Positions 1 through 9,760 of a DNA stretch of 46,242 bases are shown here, one piece after another. Source of the DNA: Aquabacterium sp. (GTDB taxonomy: Bacteria; Pseudomonadota; Gammaproteobacteria; Burkholderiales; Burkholderiaceae_C); NCBI RefSeq assembly GCF_021768455.1, contig NZ_JAIZVX010000013.1, positions 1 to 46,242 on the forward strand, given 5' to 3'. The notes beneath the pieces are model-generated. The model made no database searches and was not told where the DNA came from. It worked only from the letters and a program-made list of their open reading frames with translations. The position numbers were made by a program, and so were the translations under genes. Position 1 is the stretch's first letter. Each line of letters starts with the position of its first letter.

Positions 1-2
1 GG

Positions 3-1478
3 CTGGCGCCGGCCAACAGCGTCATGCTCTACCTCCTGGCGGTTGTCACCGTGGCTGCGAAGCTGGGCCGGGGGCCGGCGGTGCTGGCCTCGTTCGTGAG
101 CGTCGGCCTGTTCGACTTTTTTCTGGTGCCGCCACAGTGGTCGTTCGCGGTCAGCGATGTGCAGTACCTCCTGACGTTCGCCGTGATGCTGGGCGTCGCC
201 TTGCTGATCAGCCACCTCACCACCGGTCTGCAGCAACGCGCCGACGCCGCACGGCAAACCGCCCAGCGAGCCAACGCCCTCGCCGCCCTGGCGCGCAACC
301 TGGCCTCGGCCTTGACCGCCCCAGACATCCAGTTGGCTGTGGCTGGCTTCCTTCAGAAGGAGCTCCAGGTCACAGCCCTGCTGCTCGTGCCGGACGATGC
401 TGAAAACCTCCAGCCCATGGGGCCTTCAGCGATCCGCCTCACGCCCACCTTGTTGATGGCCTCGCGGGCCGCGTGCGGCAGCCAGCACAGCCTTCAGGCC
501 GACCAACTCGCAGATCATGACGAGGCCCTGGCCCTCTTCCCCCTGCGAGGCGCCACACGCACACGTGGCGTCATGGTGGTGTCCGACCCGACCGGCCACC
601 GCTCGCACCTGCAGGTCCAAACGCCATTGCTCGATGCCGTCGCCCTGTTGGTTGCCACGTCGTTGGAGCGCATCCACTTTGTCGATGTTGCCCATCGCAC
701 CCAGCTCGACATGGCCTCGGAACGCCTGCGCAGCGCCATCCTTCAAGCCCTGTCCCACGACATCCGTACCCCCCTCACGGCCTTGTGCGGCCTGGCCGAC
801 AGCCTGTCACTCACCTCGCCAGCAACGCAAAGCGAAATCGTGGACGCCATCCGCGATCAGGCCTTGCGCCTGCACGACATGGTCAGCAAGCTGCTTGACA
901 TGGCGCGTCTGCAAAGCGGGCAGCACCTGGGGCACGTCACCTTGCGCCGAGAATGGCAGCCCATCGAGGAAGTCATTGGCGCCAGCATCCAGACCCTGGG
1001 CCAGGCGCTCAAGGCCCACCCCGTGCGCGTGCACCTGCCTCCCGATACGCCCCTGGTCCACATCGATGCCGTGCTGATGGAACGCGTGTTCGGCAACCTG
1101 CTCGACAACGCCAGCCGCTACGCCCCGCCTGGGACCGACATCCACGTTCACGCCACCCCAGAAGGCGGCTGGCTGCAACTGCGCGTCTGCAGTGCTGGCG
1201 CGGGCTTTCCGCCAGACCGTCTCGAAACCGTCTTCGGCCTCTTTGAGCGCGGCCAGCCCGAATCGAGCGTGCCAGGCATCGGCCTGGGTCTGGCGATCTG
1301 CAAAGCGATCGTGCAAGCCCATGGCGGCGAAATCTCGGCCCACAACCCCGCACAAGGCGGCGCCGAGGTGCGCTTCAGTCTGCCCCTGGGCCAGCCACCA
1401 GAGATCGACGTCGACGATGGCATGGCCACCGACCCGACAGCCGCCCTCCCATCGCCCCCAGACAGGATCACCCCATGA
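3..1478 (+). CDS. kdpD: Sensor histidine kinase KdpD, 3' part (5' end outside window)
   Basis: This is the C-terminal part of the KdpD sensor of the potassium-responsive KdpDE system. The frame is open to the left edge. Residue numbers here count from the ATG at 24. Hydrophobic segments of the DUF4118 four-helix membrane domain lie at about 1-70 (FDFFLVPPQ, then a second hydrophobic stretch). A GAF-like region follows at about 85-215. The H-box ALSHDIRTP carries the phospho-accepting H245, the N-box is GNLLDNASRYAPPG (N362), and the G2 box is GIGLGLAI at about 418-425. The D/G1 box is abnormal: SAGAG (S390) stands where KdpD proteins have D-N-G-P-G. The stop overlaps the kdpE start by four bases (ATGA), so the two are translationally coupled. 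The N-terminal KdpD and UspA domains and kdpFABC would lie upstream, outside the window. The family call is secure; kinase competence is open. Confidence 0.95.
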   Translation: MAPANSVMLYLLAVVTVAAKLGRGPAVLASFVSVGLFDFFLVPPQWSFAVSDVQYLLTFAVMLGVALLISHLTTGLQQRADAARQTAQRANALAALARNLASALTAPDIQLAVAGFLQKELQVTALLLVPDDAENLQPMGPSAIRLTPTLLMASRAACGSQHSLQADQLADHDEALALFPLRGATRTRGVMVVSDPTGHRSHLQVQTPLLDAVALLVATSLERIHFVDVAHRTQLDMASERLRSAILQALSHDIRTPLTALCGLADSLSLTSPATQSEIVDAIRDQALRLHDMVSKLLDMARLQSGQHLGHVTLRREWQPIEEVIGASIQTLGQALKAHPVRVHLPPDTPLVHIDAVLMERVFGNLLDNASRYAPPGTDIHVHATPEGGWLQLRVCSAGAGFPPDRLETVFGLFERGQPESSVPGIGLGLAICKAIVQAHGGEISAHNPAQGGAEVRFSLPLGQPPEIDVDDGMATDPTAALPSPPDRITP

Positions 1479-2167
1479 GCCTCGCCAACGTCCTCCTGGT
1501 GGAAGACGACCCCCACATCCGGCGCTTCGTCAAGGCCGCCCTGGAAGCCGAGGGCTGCCAGGTGGCCGAAGCTGGCACCCTGGCCCAGGGCCTGATCGAT
1601 GCCGGCACCCGCCACCCCGACCTCGCCATCCTTGACCTGGGTCTGCCCGATGGCGATGGCCGACAGTTTGTGAAGGACCTGCGCACCTGGTCGACCATGC
1701 CTGTGCTGGTGCTCTCGGCCCGCACCAACGAGGTCGACAAGATCGAGGTGCTGGACGCCGGTGCCGACGACTACCTGACCAAGCCCTTCTCCGTGGGCGA
1801 GTTGCTGGCGCGTGTGCGGGCCATGCTGCGCCGGGCACGCCAGGGCACCGAGGCCGAACAACCTGTGCAGCGCTTCGGCCGCATCGAGATCGACCTGGTT
1901 CACCGCCACGTACGCCGAGACGGCGCCCCCCTGCACCTCACCCCCATCGAATACCGCCTGCTCGGCGTGTTGCTGGCCCATGCAGGCAAGGTCATGACGC
2001 ACCGACAGTTGCTGCGCGAGGTCTGGGGCCCCACAGCCGTCGAGAGCAACCACTACCTGCGAGTCTACGTCGGCCACCTGCGGCACAAGCTCGAAGACGA
2101 TCCCGCGCAACCTCGCCACCTGCTCACCGAAATCGGCGTGGGTTACCGCTTCAATCTGGGAACCTGA
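1475..2167 (+). CDS. kdpE: Response regulator KdpE
   Basis: This 230-residue OmpR/PhoB-type response regulator is the partner of KdpD. The receiver domain covers about 5-115, with the acidic pair D11/D12, phospho-acceptor D54 (AILDLGLPDG), the switch residue S81 and K103 (LTKPF). A winged-helix DNA-binding domain follows at about 130-228, with LTPIEYRLLGVLL and a recognition-helix region ending in the VGYRF wing typical of the family. Length matches E. coli KdpE (225). The start overlaps the kdpD stop (ATGA), and kup begins only six bases after its stop. The three genes therefore look like one transcript, which suggests that KdpE may control kup as well as kdpFABC. That regulatory link is inference. 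Confidence 0.95.
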   Translation: MSLANVLLVEDDPHIRRFVKAALEAEGCQVAEAGTLAQGLIDAGTRHPDLAILDLGLPDGDGRQFVKDLRTWSTMPVLVLSARTNEVDKIEVLDAGADDYLTKPFSVGELLARVRAMLRRARQGTEAEQPVQRFGRIEIDLVHRHVRRDGAPLHLTPIEYRLLGVLLAHAGKVMTHRQLLREVWGPTAVESNHYLRVYVGHLRHKLEDDPAQPRHLLTEIGVGYRFNLGT

Positions 2168-2173
2168 ACCACC

Positions 2174-4084
2174 ATGTCCTCCCCTGCTCTCCCGAATCCG
2201 GCCGGCCCTGAACACACAGCCATCCATGACCGGTCCGGCCTGGTCGCCCTGACGCTCGCAGCCCTGGGCATCGTGTTTGGCGACATTGGCACCAGCCCGC
2301 TGTACGCCTTCAAGGAAGCCTTCAACGGCCCCCACGCATTGCCCTTGTCCCCTGAAAGCGTGTTGGCCACCCTGTCCGCCCTGCTGTGGGCCGTGTTGCT
2401 GATCGTGTCCGTCAAGTACGTGTGGATCGTGCTCAAGTACGACAACGAGGGCGAAGGCGGTGTGCTGGCACTCACAGCCCTGGCTCACCGTCTCACCCAC
2501 GATGCGCCCAGACGCTCGCTGCTGGTTGTCAGCGCCGGGGTGTTCGCCGCCGCCCTGTTTTATGGCGACGCGATCATCACACCGGCCATTTCTGTGCTTT
2601 CGGCGGTCGAAGGCATCAGCGTGGCCACACCCAGGTTCGAGCACTTCATCGAGCCCATCACCATCGGCATCCTGATCGGCCTCTTCCTGATCCAGAAAAA
2701 GGGCACTGGCAGCGTGGGTCGGCTCTTTGGTCCCATCACCGTGCTCTGGTTCGTCTGCCTGGCCGCGATGGGTGCCCACAGCATCATCCAGACCCCCGAG
2801 GTGCTTCAGGCTGTCAACCCCATGCACGCGCTGCGCTTTGCGGTGGACCGCCCCGGCAGTGCCTTCGTACTGCTCTCCGCGGTCTTCCTCGCGCTGACCG
2901 GGGGCGAAGCCCTGTACGCAGACATGGGCCACTTTGGCCGCAAGGCCGTGCGCATCGCCTGGTATGGCCTGGTTTTTCCATGCCTGATGGTGAACTACTT
3001 CGGGCAAGGCGCACTGGTGCTGCGCGATGCATCTGCGGTGTCCAACCCCTTCTTCTTGATGGCGCCCCAAGGCTGGTTGATCCCTCTGGTCATGCTGGCC
3101 ACTGCGGCCACCGTCATCGCCTCCCAGGCCACCATTTCCGGCGCCTATTCCATGACGCTGCAGGCCAGCCGCCTGGGCTACCTGCCGCGCGTGCGCATCC
3201 TGCACACATCAGACAGCGAACAAGGGCAGATCTACGTGCCCACCATCAACTGGCTCATGCTGCTGGCCGTGATCGCGCTGGTGCTCGCCTTCAAATCTTC
3301 GGGGGCACTGGCGGCTGCGTATGGGATTGCGGTGTCCGGCACCATGATCATCACCACCTTGCTCACGCTCTTTGTGACACGCGTCAGCGCGCGCACCTTG
3401 CGTCGCCCCACGCTGATCGCCTTGGGCGCCTTCACCGTGCTGGAGCTGGGCTTTTTTGCCTCCAACCTCAGCAAGTTGAGTGAAGGCGGCTGGTTCCCGC
3501 TGACCCTCGGCGCACTGATCTTCCTTGCGCTGACCACGTGGAAGGAGGGTTCCATGCTGGTGGCCGACCAGCGCAGGCGAATCGACATCCCCATGGACGA
3601 CTTCATCCATGGCCCGCGCCCTGACGTGCCCCATGTGACCGGCACCGCCGTCTACCTCACATCCGACCCCAGCATCGTGCCCAGCGCACTGTTTCACAAC
3701 CTCAAGCACTACAAGGTGATGCACGCGCACACGGTGTTTCTGCACGTGGTGAACGACAACATCCCCTATGTGAGCGATGCGGAGCGGCTGGAGGTGGCCC
3801 AACTGGACGCCAGTGCCTGGCGCGTGACCGTGCGCTTCGGCTTCCGGGAAGAACCTGACATCCCGCGAGCACTGGCCTTGCTGAAGCACGCCACGCTCGA
3901 CCTCGCCCCCATGAGCACCACCTATTTCGTGGCCCGAGCCACCATCGTCGACGGACCGGGTGCACTGCCCGCCTGGCGTTGCGCCCTGTTTTCCTGGATG
4001 ACACGCCAGGCCGAAGGGGCCGCCACCTACTATCGCTTACCGGCCAACCAGGTGGTCGAACTGGGAACGCAGGTCATGCTGTGA
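2174..4084 (+). CDS. kup: Kup-family low-affinity potassium transporter
   Basis: This is an inner-membrane K+ uptake protein of the KUP/HAK/KT family (K+/H+ symport). At 636 residues it fits the family (E. coli Kup is 622). The family signature GIVFGDIGTSPLYAFKE is at 32-48. About twelve hydrophobic helices fill residues 25-455, including ALFYGDAIITPAISVLSAVE and LTGGEALYADMGHFG, both characteristic KUP segments. A hydrophilic C-terminal cytoplasmic domain occupies about 460-636. It starts six bases after the kdpE stop. Having a constitutive-type K+ carrier as the third gene after kdpDE is less usual than kdpFABC-DE alone. Confidence 0.96.
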   Translation: MSSPALPNPAGPEHTAIHDRSGLVALTLAALGIVFGDIGTSPLYAFKEAFNGPHALPLSPESVLATLSALLWAVLLIVSVKYVWIVLKYDNEGEGGVLALTALAHRLTHDAPRRSLLVVSAGVFAAALFYGDAIITPAISVLSAVEGISVATPRFEHFIEPITIGILIGLFLIQKKGTGSVGRLFGPITVLWFVCLAAMGAHSIIQTPEVLQAVNPMHALRFAVDRPGSAFVLLSAVFLALTGGEALYADMGHFGRKAVRIAWYGLVFPCLMVNYFGQGALVLRDASAVSNPFFLMAPQGWLIPLVMLATAATVIASQATISGAYSMTLQASRLGYLPRVRILHTSDSEQGQIYVPTINWLMLLAVIALVLAFKSSGALAAAYGIAVSGTMIITTLLTLFVTRVSARTLRRPTLIALGAFTVLELGFFASNLSKLSEGGWFPLTLGALIFLALTTWKEGSMLVADQRRRIDIPMDDFIHGPRPDVPHVTGTAVYLTSDPSIVPSALFHNLKHYKVMHAHTVFLHVVNDNIPYVSDAERLEVAQLDASAWRVTVRFGFREEPDIPRALALLKHATLDLAPMSTTYFVARATIVDGPGALPAWRCALFSWMTRQAEGAATYYRLPANQVVELGTQVML

Positions 4085-4135
4085 GACGAGTGGCGTGCCC
4101 CGGCACTGAAGAAGGCCCCATGCAGGAGCCTGGAC

Positions 4136-4993
4136 TCAGTCCTTGAACTGCGGCACCTGCCTGGCCATCGAGGCCATCATGGCCGCCATCAGGTCGCCTG
4201 ACATCAGCATCGCCGCATTCCAGGTGGCCACATGGTTGAGCCCATCGGCCACGCTGTGGTCGCGGGCGTAGTTCAGCATCTCCTTGGTGCCCCGGATGCT
4301 CAGGGGCGACTTGGCCGCGATGCTGGCCGCCACCTCGCGCACCCCGGCCCGCAGGGCCTCGCGGTCGCCGAACACCCGGTTGACCAGGCCGATCTCGCGC
4401 GCCTCGGCCGCGTCCACCCGGCGCCCCGTGTAGGCCAGCTCGCGCACCATGCCCTGGCCGCCCAGCAGCTTGGGCAGCCGCTGCAGCGTGCCCACGTCGG
4501 CCACCATGCCGATGTCGATCTCCTTGATCGAGAAACTGGCATCGGCCGAGGCATAGCGCATGTCGGTGCAGGCAATCAGGTCGATGCCCCCGCCCACGCA
4601 CGCACCGTGGATGGCCGCCAGCACCGGCTTGCGGCACCGTTCGATGCTGCTGAGCGTGTCCTGCAGGTCCAGGATCAGACGCCGCAGCTTCTCGCGCATG
4701 CGGCCATCGCACTCGTCCTTGATCTGCGCCTGCAGGCCCATCATCAAGCTGAGGTCGATGCCCGAGGTGAAGTGCTTGCCCACCCCTTCGATGATGGCCA
4801 CGCGTGCCTGCGGCGTGGCATCCACCCACACCATGGCCGTGCGGATCTCCTGCCACATCGGGCCGTTCATGGCATTGGCTTTGTCCGGTCGGTTCAGCGT
4901 GACGGTGGCGATGCCATCGGCCAGGGTCAGGCGCAAGGTCTCCAGCGCAGGCGGCACCGGGCTCTCGGCAAGGTCGTGGGTGGGGTGGCTCAT
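4136..4993 (-). CDS. Crotonase-family protein, probable delta(3,5)-delta(2,4)-dienoyl-CoA isomerase
   Basis: This 285-residue enoyl-CoA hydratase/isomerase superfamily protein has the oxyanion-hole segments KANAMNG (38-44) and FTSGIDLS (75-82), and GGGIDL at 134-139. The acidic residues D138, E158 (KEID) and D166 (VADVGTLQRLPK) have the spacing 20 and 8 of the catalytic Asp176/Glu196/Asp204 of rat ECH1, and the surrounding segment closely resembles that enzyme. Such enzymes convert 3,5-dienoyl-CoA, formed when fatty acids with odd-position double bonds are oxidised, to 2,4-dienoyl-CoA. That product is the substrate of FadH, which is encoded 32 bases upstream on the same strand. The residue match and the neighbour support each other. 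A plain enoyl-CoA hydratase is less likely because of the residue pattern. Confidence 0.85.
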   Translation of the reverse strand: MSHPTHDLAESPVPPALETLRLTLADGIATVTLNRPDKANAMNGPMWQEIRTAMVWVDATPQARVAIIEGVGKHFTSGIDLSLMMGLQAQIKDECDGRMREKLRRLILDLQDTLSSIERCRKPVLAAIHGACVGGGIDLIACTDMRYASADASFSIKEIDIGMVADVGTLQRLPKLLGGQGMVRELAYTGRRVDAAEAREIGLVNRVFGDREALRAGVREVAASIAAKSPLSIRGTKEMLNYARDHSVADGLNHVATWNAAMLMSGDLMAAMMASMARQVPQFKD

Positions 4994-5025
4994 GGTGTGA
5001 TCCTCATCGTGCGAAGACAGGCGGC

Positions 5026-7722
<2,697 letters not shown>

Positions 7723-7728
7723 GCGCGC

Positions 7729-8541
7729 TCACCACCAGGGCCGTGCGGCATCGGGGTCTGCCCAGCGCCAGCCCAGCGATCGCAGGGGCAAGCCCAGGTC
7801 CAGCTGGGTGATCAGCAGGTCCACCGGCTGCACAGGCCCCAGCAGGGCAAAGTTCACCTGCTGCACCAGTTGGGCGCTCACCTCTGCGCGCACCCTGGGC
7901 CGCACCACCATCTGCGCCTTCAGGGGCACAGGCAGGTGATCCGGCCACTGGCCGCTGACCACCATGTCCAGCGCCACGGGCACCTGGGTCTTCACCGGCA
8001 CGGCCATATCGATCGGCAGGCTCATGGCCACCGGCACCTTCACCGTGAACGCTGGCAACCAGGACAGCAAGCCGTCAAAACGAAACGGCAGGCTCACCTC
8101 GGTCTGCACCGGCACCACCTGCCGCACCGCCACCACCGTGTCCACCGGCAGGCTGGCCTGCAGCTGGACACGCGCCGTGAGGCTGTCCTGCAGCCGCACG
8201 TCCAGCACCTGGTCCACGGTCACGGGGATGCGGGGGCGGATGTCGATCGGCGTGCGCAAGGGCGCCACCACCTCGGCACGAGCCAGCAGGCCTTCAGGCA
8301 GGGTCAGCGAGAGCGGCTGATGGCGCAACAGCAGGCGGGTCTCCCAGTGCTGCCAGAACGCCCAGCCCCCGGCAACCATGGCCAGCAGCCACAGCCCTAG
8401 CACCACCAGGCTCACCCCCAGCAACTGCGCCCGGCTGATGGGGCGGTGCCAGCCTTTGAGCGGGGTTGACGTCCAGGACGAGGCCTCGGGTGACGACACC
8501 GCTGACAGCGCAGTCACCGCGCCCCTCACAGCGCCGTTCAC
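7729..8541 (-). CDS. Membrane-anchored beta-repeat protein, second of a coupled pair (unknown function)
   Basis: I do not recognise a family. From the GTG at 8541 the protein has 270 residues: a short cytoplasmic N-terminus, one membrane helix (LLGVSLVVLGLWLLAMVAGG, about residues 35-55), then about 200 residues of short alternating hydrophobic/polar stretches rich in Val and Pro (VPVxxxxPV, IPVTVDQVLDVRL, LPVDTVVAV, VPVQTEVSLP, VPVALDMVV). This predicts beta strands with a period of about 18-20 residues. The GTG overlaps the stop of the upstream gene as GTGA, which suggests coupling. A second GTG at 8517 has GAGGGG four bases before it and is an alternative start. The design matches the upstream gene product, so the pair probably arose by duplication. 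Confidence 0.75.
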   Translation of the reverse strand: MNGAVRGAVTALSAVSSPEASSWTSTPLKGWHRPISRAQLLGVSLVVLGLWLLAMVAGGWAFWQHWETRLLLRHQPLSLTLPEGLLARAEVVAPLRTPIDIRPRIPVTVDQVLDVRLQDSLTARVQLQASLPVDTVVAVRQVVPVQTEVSLPFRFDGLLSWLPAFTVKVPVAMSLPIDMAVPVKTQVPVALDMVVSGQWPDHLPVPLKAQMVVRPRVRAEVSAQLVQQVNFALLGPVQPVDLLITQLDLGLPLRSLGWRWADPDAARPWW

Positions 8542-9341
8542 CGCGACCCCGCCGATGCGGGCCCCGCCACCGCCTGCGACACGCTCAACGCCCGGAACGG
8601 CAGGGTCACGTCCATGCGTGCCAGCCCCGCCCTCACCTGCTGCTGCGGGAAGGTCAAGGTCGCAGCGACCGGGGCGGTCACCGGCAGCGACAGCTGTGCC
8701 CGGATGGGCACCTCGGTGTCGATCACCGTGTCGATCTGCGCACGCAGTGGCTCGCTCAGGCGCACCGTGGCAGGCGTGTTCAACACCACCGGCAGCCGGT
8801 GACGAATGGGAATGACCACGTCCAGCGGCACGTCTGCCCTGATCGGCACCTGGCCGCGCACCGGCAGGTTCAGCGCAATACCCAGCACCCTGGTCTGCAC
8901 CGTGGTGTCCAGGCTCACTGTCTGGTCGACGTGAAGGGTGTGTTTCACCGGCACGTCCAGGTTCACCGGCACCGTGGTGTCGATGCTCACCTGAAGCGGA
9001 ATGGCCTCGCTCAACGGGATGCTCAGCGTCTGCTGAATGGGCACGCGCACCGGCAGGCGCTGGTCCACCTTGACTTGCACGTTCTGCGTCACGGCCGCGC
9101 GCACCGCCATGGTCGGCGGCAGCAGCACATCGACCGCCTGGGCCTTGATCTGGGCATGCGCCGCCAGGTGCGTCCAGGCCCACCAGGCCACCGCGGCGGC
9201 CGAGGCACTCATCAGCCCCAACAAGACCAGCGAGGTCAGCACCAGGGCACGCCAGGTCACGGGCCGTCCCGGCGCCGCCATCACCGTGGCAGACCAGCGC
9301 TGCGGGGGGGCGGGCACGACAGGGGGCGGCTTGGGCGACAT
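8538..9341 (-). CDS. Membrane-anchored beta-repeat protein, first of a coupled pair (unknown function)
   Basis: No family is recognised. The protein has 267 residues from the ATG at 9341; a GTG directly before it is a possible alternative. A Pro-rich cytoplasmic N-terminus (1-30) is followed by one membrane helix (ALVLTSLVLLGLMSASAAAVAWWAW). About 190 residues with repeats of about 18 residues follow, each with alternating Val/Ile/Leu and a Pro, such as LPVRVPIQQTL, IPLQVSIDTTV and VPVKHTLHVDQTV. The topology suggests a periplasmic beta-rich, possibly solenoid or groove-like, domain tethered to the inner membrane. Its stop overlaps the GTG of the downstream paralogue. Nothing in the flanks (a PadR gene and the small Cys-rich gene) reveals the role. 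Confidence 0.8.
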   Translation of the reverse strand: MSPKPPPVVPAPPQRWSATVMAAPGRPVTWRALVLTSLVLLGLMSASAAAVAWWAWTHLAAHAQIKAQAVDVLLPPTMAVRAAVTQNVQVKVDQRLPVRVPIQQTLSIPLSEAIPLQVSIDTTVPVNLDVPVKHTLHVDQTVSLDTTVQTRVLGIALNLPVRGQVPIRADVPLDVVIPIRHRLPVVLNTPATVRLSEPLRAQIDTVIDTEVPIRAQLSLPVTAPVAATLTFPQQQVRAGLARMDVTLPFRALSVSQAVAGPASAGSR

Positions 9342-9495
9342 CACCGAACGACTATGCCACGCCGCTTCGTTATCATCCGCCCCTGAACACCCTCGCGCCG
9401 CGCGATGTTCCCTGAGTCCCTGAGGGGTTTCAACTGACTCAGGGCATCAGGGCGCGGCACACCCTGCCCCGCCCTCACTGCCCCGCGCTGCCCCG

Positions 9496-9705
9496 ATGGA
9501 CCTGCAACTCTCCGACCGCGAATCCGCCCTCGCCATGTTCGCGCACTTCCAACGCCAGGCGGCCCAACGCGGGCTTGAATTGCGCGACCCGCCGCCCGAG
9601 CCCACCACCTGCTGCGGCCGGGGCTGCAATGGTTGCGTCTGGGAAGGCTTCTACACCGCCGCCAACGACTGGTGCCAGGAAGCCATGCTGGTGCTGAGCG
9701 ACTGA
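9496..9705 (+). CDS. Small oxidoreductase-like (Oxidored-like domain) protein
   Basis: This 69-residue protein has the compact Cys motif of the Oxidored-like domain: a Pro-rich lead (PPPEPTTCC) then CCGRGCNGCVWEGFY, with four cysteines at about 43-51. A Trp and acidic residues follow (NDWCQEAM). The family is widespread in proteobacteria and mitochondria as a short stand-alone or N-terminal domain; its biochemical role is not established to my knowledge. The start ATG is the only one in a reasonable position. It is convergent with clpV, and a long stem-loop begins right after its stop. Confidence 0.85.
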   Translation: MDLQLSDRESALAMFAHFQRQAAQRGLELRDPPPEPTTCCGRGCNGCVWEGFYTAANDWCQEAMLVLSD

Positions 9706-9743
9706 GCCCAAAGCCGACGGGGCGCCGTCCTGGCGGCTTGGGC
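9706..9743. terminator. Stem-loop between convergent genes, no U-tract
   Basis: GCCCAAAGCCG (9706-9716) pairs with CGGCTTGGGC (9734-9743) with one bulged base, and an inner ACGG/CCGT can extend the hairpin. It starts directly after the stop of the small gene at 9496-9705 and precedes the end of clpV on the other strand. With no run of T on either side, it may act as an RNA-end stabiliser or Rho-associated end rather than an intrinsic terminator. Confidence 0.45.
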
Positions 9744-9760
9744 CATCACCCGGGCAAGCC

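Noticed and set aside
1148-3205. A 685-codon open frame antisense to kdpD, kdpE and kup
   Set aside because: It is a shadow of GC-rich coding sequence: composition is skewed to His, Gln, Gly and Asp, with no domain, and the opposite strand carries clear genes.
7729-9183. A single 484-codon frame suggesting one long protein
   Set aside because: Its first half is the wrong frame of the upstream paralogue. The true layout is two genes overlapping as GTGA.
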